Under the pieces are notes generated by a model, which was not told the DNA's origin, did not search any database, and saw only the letters and a program-made list of their open reading frames with translations. Positions 52,461 through 64,000 of a stretch of DNA of 64,000 bases are shown piece by piece. A program made the translations under genes and the position numbers. How positions within the stretch are numbered: position 1 is the first letter of the stretch; every line of letters starts with the position of its first letter. Source of the stretch: Symsagittifera roscoffensis (lineage: Eukaryota; Xenacoelomorpha; Acoela; Convolutidae); assembly GCF_963678635.1 (NCBI RefSeq), contig NC_087062.1:96649705-96713704 (forward strand), written 5' to 3'.

Positions 52461-55130
52461 CTAACTTGCGTTTGGTATATTCTTGCTGAAGGATTTCCGA
52501 TCAGCGTTTGTGCTCGCTTTATCCGGCTCTGCATTAGATCTTGGTTGACCAGCGTTGGGTCTTGTATGGCTATCATATTTGTCCGGATTTTTACTAGGAA
52601 AAACACGTTCAGCTCCATAGAGAAGTACACTATGGGTGCTAGTGCAACCTGGTTTGGTGCATTTCTTTGCTCTGGGATATTGCCGGAATGCGTGGTTCCC
52701 TTGTAAGCAGGAGAAGCTCAATTTGTTTTCCGCACAGAATTTCGCACGTTGTGTTGGAGTTTTCTCCTTAAACACAGAATACTTCCACAAGGCATGTTTC
52801 CCCTTGCAGAGGATACAAGAAGGATATTCAAACTTTTTCTCAACTGTACTTGTCGAGGCAAAAACTCTCGTTACAGCTTTAATTTTGGATGGCTCTTCGA
52901 CTTTGGGCTTTCCAGGCATATTTTTCATTTGCTCATGAGCTTCTGCTTTATCTTTTAACCAATTGTTAAGGTCAATTAGGTTGGGGCGTGACCAATTACG
53001 TTTCACGACAAAAAGTGACCACGATTCTTTCATGTTTGGTGGAATTTTCGAATGAGCTTGATTTAACAAAGAGACGCTTTTCAAATCTTCTTCATAATCA
53101 AGAGACCTAAAGACAGCCACTAGACTTGAAATGGTCATCGTGAAGCTAATGATGTTCTCAGTGTTGTGCATTCGAAGCTGCGGGAAACTGGCCAACTTAT
53201 CAAGGTTTGTGGCTGGCCAAACTTTCTTTCTAGAGTTTTCAGAGCATCCTTATGCATTCTTCCACTGCATGCGAACTCTGCTATGGCTGACTTAGCTTTT
53301 CCTGTGCTTAATAATTTTAAATAAGTAAACTTCACATCATCGCTTAGAGACGCTGCGTCCACAGTACTGCAAAATTGGCCAAACCATTCGTGCCATTGGA
53401 GCGGGTCGCCATCGTACTGGGCCAGCTTCAATTCTGGAAGGAGATCCTTCTTTGAGACTGACAGAGCTTGGACTAAGTCTTTCAGTGTCACGGCTTGTGG
53501 TTGGGGAGCTGGTTGCAACGACGGCAATGTGTTGCTATGATCAGCTGCAAAAGCTTGCTGCTGATATATGTAAGTGTTTTCAGCCGATGCGTTGTGATTG
53601 TGAAACCCATAGTAACCGGTACCATCACTTGATACGTGGGGGAATTGTTGCTGAGATATTGGCGTTACGGATGAAGAAACACCAACTGATGGGTTTGTGT
53701 TACCATCACTTGTTATCCCAGTGAAACATTGGGTGACTGCGGGTGTCCACTGTGACACTAGCGGCAAATTGGGCTGACTAATATTGGCAGACTGTCCGCT
53801 GAACGGGTTGTTCACCGAAGCAGGGTTGCTATACACGTTATGTGATAGCAAGTTTTGGTTTCTGCAGATTAAATTTGCAGATGGTTATGACAAAATGGCA
53901 TGGGAGTGTATCCAGAGTATTGATAGGAGATGGCGGACATGTTTCCAACAACTCGGGAATCGTTATTAAAGTTGTTGACGAGGATATGTTGAATGGAAGG
54001 TGAAGGATGAGGTACAGATAAGTAACAGCATACCGGAGTATTGGTAGCTGCTGTTACAGCTGGATTAAACATTGACGTATTATTGTTTTCGCAAAGTGTA
54101 GTGTTATTTGAAATAAGCAATGACTGCGTTTCGTGTTCAGGATTAGTGGATACAACGTGGTTGAATCGATCGTCATCGCTGAAGGAGACGGTTGGTTGAT
54201 AGGTATAACATTGTTGTTCACAACCAAAAGTCTGATTCGGCAACGAGCGCCGAGGTGAAGCTCCCGCTGTGGACACATTTCTGTTTTGATGCGAACCACT
54301 TTCTAAATTTATATAGGTTTCAAACTTTGAAGAAGACGGAACTACCTCGGGCCCTTTTTGGTTTTCTAATGCATGATCAACCCAATCGTTTACCCTGTCA
54401 GAATGACGATCAACCGAAGACGCCAGCTCGAGATGCTGATCTATTTCAGACTCTTCGAGGTGATCAGTTTCAACCATTTTTGCTTCAGCTACTTTAATAC
54501 GATTTTCTTCGCTTAATCGTTCCATTTCAAGCCGACTTTTTTCGATTCGTAAACGATGTTCTTGCTCTTTACGGTCAATTTCAAATTTAATTTCTTGTTG
54601 TTTTCATTCCATCTCAATCAGATGCTGTTGCTCTTCGATGATGGCTTCCTGTTGTTTCAGTCTTAAGGTTGCTTCATGTTGTTTTTCCAACTCTTCTAGC
54701 TTAATCTTCGCTAGGAGCAGCTCTTTGCGGCGCTCACTGGGGGTCAATGATTTCATTGAGCTTTGCTTACTCGACCCGGATTTTGCCGATTTTGATGAAA
54801 CTTTTGATCGACTAGTTTTTCAGTGACGCAGACCTCTGAAGCTTCATTAGATTCCATATGAGCGCGAGTCTTACCAGTAACTTCATCGTTAACTTTAACT
54901 ATCCTATCCCACCATGCAGCCAACTCAGTTAATAATTTGGTAGGTTTATCGGTTTTATTAGCTAATATCACAAGTTCATCATTCTTAGCTAATGCTTTTT
55001 CGAGAATAATCTTGCAAGATTCAATTAAGGCGTTTATATTTGTTTTCCAAATTGGTCCCTCTAAACTCTCAGTTATGCGACTGTGAAATACGGAAAGCTC
55101 ATTTTCTAGTGATGTTTGACCTTTCATCAA
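52461..55130 (-). pseudogene. BEL gag, broken into frames
   Basis: In minus order: an N-terminal helical part (55130-54753, LENELSVFHSRITESLEG); a Glu/Gln-rich coiled coil with an in-frame TAA near 54607 (ERRKELLLAKIKLEELEKQ); a Ser/Asn-rich linker (54525-53869 and 53851-53520); the DUF1759-like capsid (LPELKLAQYDGDPLQWHEWF, near 53430); and zinc-binding sequence near 52800-52640 (CILCKGKHALW, CLQGNHAFRQYPRAKKC, in which expected Cys/His residues are partly replaced). At least three frame changes disable it. Confidence 0.78.
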
Positions 55131-55314
55131 TCGTCAATATTTTAACTCAATTTGTTCAGTCATTTTGAATAATTTTGAACTTGTTTTCTTCTACTCAACC
55201 GCTCAACTGCTCATTTTGAGAGAAAAAAGGGAATATTTAATTTAAGACCTTAACTTTAGTATCAATAAATTATATTAAGACTCATTAAGCAATATCACAC
55301 ATTAGAGAAGCACT

Positions 55315-55806
55315 TCATTTAATTCCTAGTTGCTGCTCAGCGTTTCTTCTGTTTCCATTAGCTTGCCGCTTGCGTTTTCTTGGCTTAGGAGTTTTTTTCT
55401 TTGAAATAGTATATTTCAAATTCTTGCTATAACGCCTAAGGATCGTAAACGTTTTCAGTTCTAGAGAGGGATCATGGTGTAGTTCTATGTACTTTTGCCC
55501 TAACTCAGTGAGGTTCTGCTTCCTTCTAGATATCAGGTCTGTTACTATATTAATAACTAATATACTTGACTCTTTCAACTTACTATATATATCTTCAGTG
55601 CCTACACGTTTACAGTAAACGATTGCATAAATATTACGTTTATAGTTTAAAAGAATCTTCTTAAGTTGGTTAGGAGTTAGTGCGTTAAAGTTATTACTAC
55701 GGTGTCGACTAACAGAGTTATTAACAGCGTCGTGCCAAATAACATTGTCGTTTCGGTTTAAGAGATAGTGATCAAGTTGATACTGACAAGTTTTACGGAC
55801 GTTCAC
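55315..55806 (-). CDS. Extra 163-residue ORF upstream of BEL gag
   Basis: An intact ATG-started minus-strand ORF between the BEL 5' leader and gag, where BEL elements normally have none. Residues 1-130 are mixed polar and helical (KKILLNYKRNIYAIVYCKRV). The C-terminus is strongly basic (SKKKTPKPRKRKRQANGNRR), resembling a nuclear-localisation or RNA-binding tail. No family recognised. It is uninterrupted although gag and pol of the same copy are broken, so it may be a later insertion, a host-derived fragment or a chance ORF. Confidence 0.45.
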   Translation of the reverse strand: MNVRKTCQYQLDHYLLNRNDNVIWHDAVNNSVSRHRSNNFNALTPNQLKKILLNYKRNIYAIVYCKRVGTEDIYSKLKESSILVINIVTDLISRRKQNLTELGQKYIELHHDPSLELKTFTILRRYSKNLKYTISKKKTPKPRKRKRQANGNRRNAEQQLGIK

Positions 55807-57364
55807 TGCGTTATGGTTGAAACTTATCCCGGGGAATGGCTAAGCACGATTAAGATACACGCTTTTGCGAAGCGGGGAAGGTTTTCTCAAAGCGTGGTGC
55901 AGCGAGCTAGCAGCTAGTATGAACATTTAGTGAATTAAATCAATTTTAGAGGAAGGAAATCAAGCAAACCGCGAACTGACCTCCCGCAACACCCTGAGCT
56001 AACAAGGTTGTAGCAAAAGGTAAGACGATTTACTTAATAATACGCTACGGGTCTCGACTACGGCTACTTTCATCCAATTGAACTAGTTTAGTTAGCTGCA
56101 CCACGTTTGAACAATAAACACGGCGTTTTTTTGGAATTTTTTTCTTTTTTTTCGAAAATTTCGGATATTTTTTCGAATTTTTATCCGAACATTTTTTTTT
56201 CCACGTTTTCACCCAACGGTTCAAGTTCCAACAATAACCTGATGCGTTTCCGAATTTTTGAACTTTTTTTAAAGTTCAAAACTTAGGGCAAAAAACTCGA
56301 CTCGGTCGTTTGAATTAAAATATTATGAAACTGGGCGCTTTGCCGAATAATTTGCAAAACTTTCAAATTTTGAAAAAAAAAATCAAAAATTTTCAATTTT
56401 TTTGTTCAAAATTTTTGGCTTTTTTTTCCGATACGGTGTTGAGCTTACAAACACGGTGTTAGGACGACGTAATTAAGGATTATGAGGCCGGTTTTTTTTC
56501 CTAAACCCACAGAAACTTTCTGATCAGGTTTTGGTATCGAGAAAAATTGGGGGTTACGATTTTGCCATCAAAAAACCTCGTATCAGAATTTAAAACATCA
56601 AATCAGCAAGTTAGCACGAATGGATAAAATTTTGGTTTTTTAGTCTTACAGGTTTGTAGAGGTGTTCACCGGTAGATTCCAAAATCCACAGAAAACTTCG
56701 GGTGTTGAGAAAAAATGGATGTCCACAATCCACAATCAGAATACCTGAAAAGGCCTCCCCTTCTCCCAACTGGGACGTTTCGGCTAACTGGGTCGTTTCG
56801 TTCAATCGGGTCGTTCCGGCCAATCGGGTCGTTTGGGCAACTTTCGGGTTATCGCACACTTTCGGCCAATTGGGTCGTTTGGGCAACTTTCGGCTTATTG
56901 CACACTTTCGGCCAATTGGGTCGTTTGGGCAACTTTCGGCTTATTGCACACTTTTGGCCAATTGGGTCGTACTGTCCGGAATATCTAACGTCCAGAATAC
57001 TGTCCTCTGGAATCTCGTCCGGAATACTGTCCGGGAATATCGTCCGGAATACTGTCCTGGAATATCGTCCGGAATACTGTCCGGGAATATCGTCCGGAAT
57101 ACTGTCCTGGAATATCGTCCGGAATACTGTCCGGGAAAATCGTCCGGAATACTGTCCTGGAATATCGTCCGGAATACTGTCCGGATCGGCTGTAGTTTCG
57201 GGCCTCTCTGGAATATCGTCCGGAATATCTAATGTCCAGGTCGGCTGGAATTTCAGGCCTCTCTTGAATATCGTCCGGAATATCTAATGTCCTGGTTCGC
57301 TGGAGTTTCGGTCCTCTCTGGAATATCGTCCGGAATATCTAATGTCCGGGTCGGCGGACCAAAA
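55807..57364 (-). repeat. BEL 5' leader with minisatellites
   Basis: 55807-56700 shows no gene; it is rich in T- and A-runs. At about 56805-56970 a unit of about 48 bp (ccaattgggtcgtttgggcaactttcgg…) repeats about three times. At 56990-57190 a unit of about 24-40 bp built from ggaatatcgtccggaatactgtcc repeats about eight times. At 57190-57350 a 58-bp unit containing ggaatatctaatgtcc repeats three times. On the minus strand directly after the LTR lies TTTTGGTCCGCCGACCCGG, a plausible primer-binding site (57348-57361). Confidence 0.7.
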
Positions 57365-57663
57365 TGTGCCGCACTCTCGTATCCAACAAGATCTACAAAA
57401 ACCTGCTTCAAAATCTGTAAATTATCGGCAACTTAACAGATAATATGAAGAGTAAATAATATCTGAAAACAATGAGTTTAACATTTTCGCTTAGCATTTT
57501 AGCAAACGGTTTCCAACAACCCCAAAAATCTATAAACTTTTTTGATGGCAAACTGACCTTAATCGGACAAACCAGTAGTTTTCAAGGCCTTTTGTCTAAG
57601 AAAATCTAATTTTAGCTTTTTCACTTTCGCGCTATAATGACGTCTTTAGTTTAAGCGCGAACA
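57365..57663 (-). repeat. 5' LTR of the BEL element
   Basis: Direct repeat of 48407-48708, bounded by TG…CA (TGTGCC … GCGAACA). It is followed by cgtca, the presumed target duplication. Only about 0.3 kb, at the short end for BEL LTRs. Confidence 0.85.
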
Positions 57664-57668
57664 CGTCA

Positions 57669-57879
57669 CACCTTGCATAAAAATGTTGGTCTTAATCTAG
57701 AGTCGTATTTGATATTTATTCAGTGAGAATTGTTTTTTTCTTGAAATCTTTTTGGTGTTCTGTTGTTCATTTAAAATTAATTTGTTGTCTAATGATAATT
57801 TTGAATGGTCTCAGGTAGAATTACTTTTTATATACATATTCATGTCAAAAAGTTAGCATTCTATATAAAAGTAATATAA
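57669..57879 (-). pseudogene. Gypsy RT-RNase H fragment, right side of the BEL insertion
   Basis: Continues the remnant broken at 48406. It aligns with 59030-59225 of the neighbouring copy (ataaaatttttggtctgaatctggagtcgt-like sequence). It ends near 57880, where the second gypsy copy begins at a different point of pol, so the two copies lie head to tail. Confidence 0.65.
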
Positions 57880-59980
57880 ATGTTATCCTTTACAGTCTTG
57901 TTCTTCTGCTATTTGTTTCTGATGTGCATATGGAATGTTCAAAAGGCATGTTATACAGTCGTTACATAAAAATTCATTCGAAATTAGTGCATTTGGAAAG
58001 TAAGTTTTTTCTAAATTTTTTGATTACATTTTTTTTTTCAGATCCGGTATGTCTTTTTGAAATTAAAGAATGAGAAATAGGAAATTCTATGAGTATCATA
58101 CTTAAAGGAAGAAAGGTACTTTTGCTTCAGGTGTTTGGTATCCCAAAATATCGTTTTTCTCATTTACGGTTGTCTTTTTAAATTTTCTGAGGTATCTAAA
58201 AAGTGTTTTGTTTCCTAAAATTTTGATTCCTAAAATTTTGATATTACATGTTTTGTTTTATATTTGAGCCAAGAGTTAACTTGTCTAGTAATTGGGTCTA
58301 GATGATGATGTTTCTGTAAAATATCTAAAATCATTGTTTCTGTTGTTGGTGGAAAAAAGGTTTTTCATTTCTGTTTTTGACAGTGGTATACTATCTAGAG
58401 GATCATGTTCATTGAAAACTCGATTTACTGTGTAATTCGAATCTTCATCCGGAAGCCCTGATAAATTTTTATTATCAGTTAAGTTTTCAATTACTATTAA
58501 AAGAAATTGGTTTGTCTTAAACATTTTTTTTTTTGGTTTTGTTATGTGTTTTGTTTTGATCCATAATGAATAAGGTATTGGTTTAAATGTAGAATTTTAT
58601 AATAATCGTATTGGTTGTTTTGGTAATCTAGATATAGTGGAATTTTTTTAAGTAATTTTTTTTCTATTTTTTCTTGCAAGGTCGGTTTTACTGCATATTT
58701 GCATTCGAATCGTGGTGAAGAACTTTACATTTTGCGGCGTTTCCACTGACGTTTTTCTTGTTATTAGTTCGGGCGGTGTATGTCGACTGAGTGTATCTAG
58801 CAGAGCAAGACTTTTTCCTGCAGTCCAGTCTATATGTAACTTTGGAAATTTCATTAGAATTAATTGAAGTCTACAAACTCAGTGGTTTGGATTTGATTTT
58901 TGAGTAAAGAAGAAATTTATAGGTTTTTGATCTGTAAAAAGTCTTTAATTTGCTGAGGAAAGACTCATTTTATTTGTTCGGTTATGCGATTGCATTAATG
59001 TTGCGCCGATGTTAAAGTTTGAAGCCTCGGTCATTGCATAAAATTTTTGGTCTGAATCTGGAGTCGTATTAGATTTTTGTTCAGTGAGAAATTTACTTTT
59101 TTTCTTTAAACCTTTTTAGGTGTTCTGTTGTTCATTCAAAATTATTTTGTTGTCTAAAGATATTTTAAAATGGTCTTATGTATAATTACATTTTATATAC
59201 ATTTTTCATTCAAAAAGTTAGAATTCCAAGAAATTTTTGAAGTTTCTTTTTGTTTGATGTTCGTTGAAACTTTATGGTTGCGTCTATGCGAGATTTCAAT
59301 GGAGTGATCGTGCCTCTTTCATCTGTTCCTAAGTAATGTTTGGTGATATTTAATAATTGAAACATTTCGTGTTTCGGTTTCCAATTGCATGAAAACATCG
59401 TCTAAGAGGGTTCTGACATTTTTGTTAAGATTGAGTGGAAGAAATTTTTCACTCAAAAATGCTTAAAAAGCTGCAGGTCTCAGGGAGAATCCATAGAAAA
59501 ATCTAATGAAATCGTATTGCTGATTTCTAATAACGAATTGTGTAAGCGTCGTAACTTGTCATCTAGTGGCATTTGATTATATGCGCTATTCATGTCAGCT
59601 GTTGTGAGGTATTGTCCGTTTATTTTAGTGAGGATTAATTTATTTAGTTCTACAGGGCAATTACATTTAGATTCATCAGTCTGTGAACTGAGGTCTCTAG
59701 TATCTAGGAAAAAATTGTACGAATCTCCTTTAGCGCGAATAATGACGGGATTTCCGAATGTGTTTCCGTTTGGCTCTTCTTCTTTTAAAATTGGAGAAAT
59801 AATTTCGTGTTGTGCTTAGATATCTAGTAGTCTATTAACCTTATCGTGTAATTGAATTGAAACTTTAGTTGCTCGTTGTTTTTTGGAAAATTCATCAGAT
59901 TTTAAGGGTAATTGTATTGGTGAATTCAGTTTTTTTTATCATCGAATTAGGATGTGGCTTGAACCATTGGATATTTAAGT
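57880..59980 (-). pseudogene. Second Ty3/gypsy pol remnant: RT, RNase H, zinc module
   Basis: Minus-strand motifs in order: RT palm (LTKINGQYLTTADMNSAYNQ near 59625), a one-base deletion, FVIRNQQYDFIRFFYGFSLR, a catalytic box changed to LLDDVFMQ (Tyr lost; 59390-59410), RT thumb (HYLGTDERGTITPLKSRIDA and KKKLQKFLGILTF, 59210-59340), RNase H (KFYAMTEASNFNIGATLMQS, about 58990-59050), tether and zinc module (58300-57900). Frameshifts and stops throughout. It supplies the unoccupied paralogue of the BEL target site. Confidence 0.75.
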
Positions 59981-60210
59981 AGTAGTTCTGCTAATTATTC
60001 AAATTCTCGCTCTATGATTCGCGAGTGTTTAAAATTGAAGATTGTAAGGATTTTTTGTTGTTCTTTTGTATATATCTAAATTTGTCTTGTTGGTTAAAAT
60101 AAGGTGTTTTTTTAAAATAGTCTGCGTTTGTGTTTGAATCACTAGTTATATTATTAATTGATAATTCTTCATTGAGAATTGTTGATTGACATATACTAAA
60201 AAATTTTGAA
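59981..60210 (-). other. Low-complexity AT-rich link to the 1.4-kb repeats
   Basis: AT-rich pol-derived sequence between the RT remnant and the tandem units. No intact frame and no recognisable motif. Confidence 0.4.
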
Positions 60211-63200
60211 AAATATTTCCTCTATATAGTGTTTCTATTGTGACAAAAAGTGTTGCATTTAATTCAGAATATCCTAATAGTCCTAGAGGTAGTGTGGTTT
60301 TATATGGGGAAAGTTTTATCAATGTAGAGAAACAAAATCTAAAAATATATTTTTCGTGAGTTTGATTTTGAAATTTGTTACCTGAAAAGTTTTATGAAAT
60401 GGTTTAAATTCAAAATCTGACAAGTATTACCGTTGTTTAATTTGATCGATATTGTCTTGAAATACTTGACTTTTTGAAAAAGTTTTTACATATCGTGATA
60501 GTGCTTTCAGGTGTTTTCATCTTTGGTTATAAATGGGGTAGATTTTAGAAAAAAACGGAGGTTTTTTTTTAATCTTTGAAAGAATGTTAATGATGTGTAA
60601 TTTATTCATGTGTATTTATCTTTTAATTGAAATTTAGTATTTAGAATATTATTAGTGGTTAATTTTTAGTATTAATTGGAATTTCAAAGAAATTGTCTTT
60701 AATGCCTGAGTTATAAAATGTTTGACTAAAAGATTTTTTTCTTAAAATTGTTTTCTTCCATTGTTCGAGTGGTAACGAGAGGTAATTGAATTTTTCCGTA
60801 ATTTGTTAAATTTGTTCCTTGTTTGGTGGCTAATTTGCTTGAGGTTTTTAAAGGTGACAATTTTGCATGTAGAGTTTGTAATTCAGGCCAAATTGGAATT
60901 TTAATGAAGTTTGAATCTGCTCCTGCGTCTATTTGAAAAAATTCAAGGTCTGGTGGTTGAAAGTTTTTGCTCTTTGGACTTTCTAAGAGAAGCGGGACTG
61001 CCCAGAATTTTTTTAAGGTGGTTGTAATTTAAATGATGTTTTTTGATTTATGTTATTTGTACTTAAACTTCCTGTTTAATGTAATCTGTCATAGTTTGTG
61101 AAATAGTTTGTTCATCGAAATTATTTAAATCTTGATAATAATCCATTATTTTGATATTAATTTGTTTCAATTGGTGTTTTATGTTCTTTTTCAATGTGAG
61201 GCATGTTCATTGAAACCGTTTTTTGTGTTTCTCTCTCGTCATCTGTGGATTCATATTTTGTGCGATTAATCTGTAATTCCTAATTTTCTGCATTATCAAT
61301 ACCGGGAGGGTTTGGTTAGGTTTCTCCAGTTGATTGTACCTGATTTCTCTGTCTTTGCTGTTTAGGCGTACTTGTTTAATCATTTTGCCGTGAAATTTGA
61401 TATTGCGGATTATTTCTGTGTGGTGAATGAAAACAGTTTAACGTGTCTATTTGGATAATTTTAGTTTCGATTTCTAGAACTATCTCCTGATCTATTGTAA
61501 TTGTTGTTACAGTTTGAACTGTTGTTTCCATAGTTTCGAGATTTATACCTAAATCGAGAGTTTGAATCGGAACGATTTCTAAAGCAGAACGATTTGAATC
61601 GGAACGATTTGAAAAATATTCCCTCTATATAGTGTTTCTATTGTGAGAAAAAGTGTTGCATTTAATTCAGAATATCCTAATAGTCCTAGAGGTAGTGTGG
61701 TTTTATATGGCGAAAGTTGTATCTATGTAGAGAAACAAAATTTAAAATAATTTTTTTCGTGAATTTGATTTAAAAATTTGTTACCTGAAAAGTTTTATGA
61801 AATGGTTTAAATTCAAAATCTGACAAGTATTACCGTTGTTTAATTTGATCGATATTGTCTTGAAATACTTGACTTTTTGAAAAAGTTTTTACATATCGTG
61901 ATAGTGGTTTCAGGTGTTTTCATCCTTGGTTATAAATGGGGTAGATTTTAGAAAAAAACGGAGGTTTTTTTTTAATCTTTGAAAGAATGTTAATGATGTG
62001 TAATTTATTCATGTGTATTTATCTTTTAATTGAAATTTAGTATTTAGAATATTATTAGTGGTTAATTTTTAGTATTAATTGGAATTTCAAAGAAATTGTC
62101 TTTAATGCCTGAGTTATAAAATGTTTGACTAAAAGATTTTTTTCTTAAAATTGTTTTCTTCCATTGTTCGAGTGGTAACGAGAGGTAATTGAATTTTTCC
62201 GTAATTTGTTAAATTTGTTCCTTGTTTGGTGGCTAATTTGCTTGAGGTTTTTAAAGGTGACAATTTTGCATGTAGAGTTTGTAATTCAGGCCAAATTGGA
62301 ATTTTAATGAAGTTTGAATCTGCTCCTGCGTCTATTTGAAAAAATTCAAGGTCTGGTGGTTGAAAGTTTTTGCTCTTTGGACTTTCTAAGAGAAGCGGGA
62401 CTGCCCAGAATTTTTTTAAGGTGGTTGTAATTTAAATGATGTTTTTTGATTTATGTTATTTGTACTTAAACTTCCTGTTTAATGTAATCTGTCATAGTTT
62501 GTGAAATAGTTTGTTCATCGAAATTATTTAAATCTTGATAATAATCCATTATTTTGATATTAATTTGTTTCAATTGGTGTTTTATGTTCTTTTTCAATGT
62601 GAGGCATGTTCATTGAAACCGTTTTTTGTGTTTCTCTCTCGTCATCTGTGGATTCATATTTTGTGCGATTAATCTGTAATTCCTAATTTTCTGCATTATT
62701 AATACCGGGAGGGTTTGGTTAGGTTTCTCCAGTTGATTGTACCTGATTTCTCTGTCTTTGCTGTTTAGGCGTACTTGTTTAATCATTTTGCCGTGAAATT
62801 TGATATTGCGGATTATTTCTGTGTGGTGAATGAAAACAGTTTAACGTGTCTATTTGGATAATTTTAGTTTCGATTTCTAGAACTATCTCCTGATCTATTG
62901 TAATTGTTGTTACAGTTTGAACTGTTGTTTCCATAGTTTCGAGATTTATACCTAAATCGAGAGTTTGAATCGGAACGATTTCTAAAGCAGAGCGAATTGA
63001 ATCGGAACGATTTGAAAAATATTCCCTCTATATAGTGTTTCTATTGTGAGAAAAAGTGTTGCATTTAATTCAGAATATCCTAATAGTCCTAGAGGTAGTG
63101 TGGTTTTATATGGCGAAAGTTGTATCTATGTAGAGAAACAAAATTTAAAAATATTTTTTTCGTGAATTTGATTTAAAAATTTGTTACCTGAAAAGTTTTA

Positions 63201-64000
63201 TGAAATGGTTTAAATTCAAAATCTGACAAGTATTACCGTTGTTTAATTTGATCGATATTGTCTTGAAATACTTGACTTTTTGAAAAAGTTTTTACATATC
63301 GTGATAGTGGTTTCAGGTGTTTTCATCCTTGGTTATAAATGGGGTAGATTTTAGAAAAAAACGGAGGTTTTTTTTAATCTTTGAAAGAATGTTAATGATG
63401 TGTAATTTATTCATGTGTATTTATCTTTTAATTGAAATTTAGTATTTAGAATAATATTAGTGGTTAATTTTTAGTATTAATTGGAATTTCAAAGAAATTG
63501 TCTTTAATGCCTGAGTTATAAAATGTTTGACTAAAAGATTTTTTTTTTAAAATTGTTTTCTTCCATTGTTCGAGTGGTAACGAGAGGTAATTGAATTTTT
63601 CCGTAATTTGTTAAATTTGTTCCTTGTGCGGTGGCTAATTTGCTTGAGGTTTTTAAAGGTGACAATTTTGCATGTAGAGTTTGTAATTCAGGCCAAATTG
63701 GAATTTTAATGAAGTTTGAATCTGCTCCTGCGTCTATTTGAAAAAATTCAAGGTCTGGTGGTTGAAAGTTTTTGCTCTTTGGACTTTCTAAGAGAAGCGG
63801 GACTGCCCAGAATTTTTTTAAGGTGGTTGTAATTTAAATGATGTTTTTTGATTTATGTTATTTGTACTTAAACTTCCTGTTTAATGTAATCTGTCATAGT
63901 TTGTGAAATAGTTTGTTCATCGAAATTATTTAAATCTTGATAATAATCCATTATTTTGATATTAATTTGTTTCAATTGGTGTTTTATGTTCTTTTTCAAT
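60211..64000 (-). repeat. 1,403-bp tandem repeat of gag-protease remnant, at least 2.7 copies
   Basis: Units start at 60211, 61614 and 63017 (word aaatatt(c/t)cctctatatagtg), giving a constant 1,403-bp period. The third is cut by the window end. Copies differ at few positions. Each minus-strand unit holds a protease start (FFQIDAGADSNFIKIPIWP, about 60890-60950 in unit 1) and a basic Gag tail, but no frame over 60 codons, so the segment was already dead when amplified. Confidence 0.88.

Larger units (their letters stand above)
48407..57663 (-). mobile_element. BEL/Pao LTR retrotransposon, degenerate, nested in gypsy RNase H
   Basis: Flanked by 0.3-kb direct repeats and by cgtcg (48402-48406) / cgtca (57664-57668), a 5-bp target duplication with one mismatch. 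The minus strand carries BEL-type gag (DUF1759-like), protease (DUF1758-like), RT with YMDD, RNase H and integrase. Several nonsense codons, frameshifts and a lost integrase Glu show it is dead. An uninterrupted paralogue of the target (gaagcctcggtcattgcat, about 59020) confirms the insertion point. Confidence 0.9.

Noticed and set aside
56702-57287. Two overlapping plus-strand ORFs of 176 and 190 codons
   Set aside because: They are translations of the leader minisatellites (periodic peptides such as GNIVRNTV and YRPEYCPG), open only because the units lack stops.
56990-57350. CRISPR-like regular repeats
   Set aside because: Units are contiguous and variable with no unique spacers, and the sequence is eukaryotic; a minisatellite.

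Overview
This is eukaryotic DNA, most likely from an invertebrate animal. Evidence: a spliced gene with a 4.25 kb intron, Ty3/gypsy and BEL/Pao LTR retrotransposons (BEL/Pao is essentially confined to animals), hAT-type MITEs, and AT-rich intergenic sequence. The species cannot be named from the sequence. Nearly all of the window is mobile DNA, and almost every retroelement lies on the minus strand.

Layout. (1) 1-3.75 kb: the 5' part of a Ty3/gypsy element (LTR, PBS, intact gag, canonical UUUAAAC -1 frameshift site, intact start of pol). Its pol carries a TARG1/OARD1-type macro domain behind the protease. (2) 4.4-10.5 kb: the only host-type gene, an exon with a TIR-like fold spliced in frame to an exon with nine 42-residue kinesin-light-chain-type TPRs. 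It has one nonsense codon and runs into a 200-N gap. Its intron holds four TIR-bounded elements, three with 8-bp target duplications. (3) 10.7-16.9 kb: decayed, tandemly arranged 3' segments of another gypsy family. (4) 16.86-38.77 kb: a giant LTR retrotransposon of about 21.9 kb with 0.87 kb LTRs, inserted into that array. (5) 38.8-48.4 kb: the array continues, with a 3,563-bp near-perfect tandem duplication leading into integrase and RNase H remnants. (6) 48.4-57.66 kb: a BEL/Pao element nested inside the RNase H region. (7) 57.67-64 kb: more gypsy pol remnants, then a 1,403-bp unit repeated at least 2.7 times to the window end.

The giant element is the most interesting object. In minus-strand order it has a 3.1 kb leader packed with an ACCCTCC/GGAGGGT word, Gag-protease (1365 aa), an in-frame UAG, a pol ORF with protease-distal flank and integrase but with reverse transcriptase and RNase H missing in frame, a diverged macro-domain ORF, a spacer with perfect palindromes, a 1047-aa ORF with one canonical and one degenerate SGNH-hydrolase-like domain, and four further ORFs of unknown function (676, 165, 878 and 89 aa) with almost no space between them. 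Several ORFs are separated only by a single in-frame stop codon or a -1 frame change, which suggests recoding or coupled translation. Two gypsy lineages in one window, each with a macro domain at a different location, point to recurrent use of ADP-ribose biology by these elements. The giant copy must rely on an RT supplied in trans.
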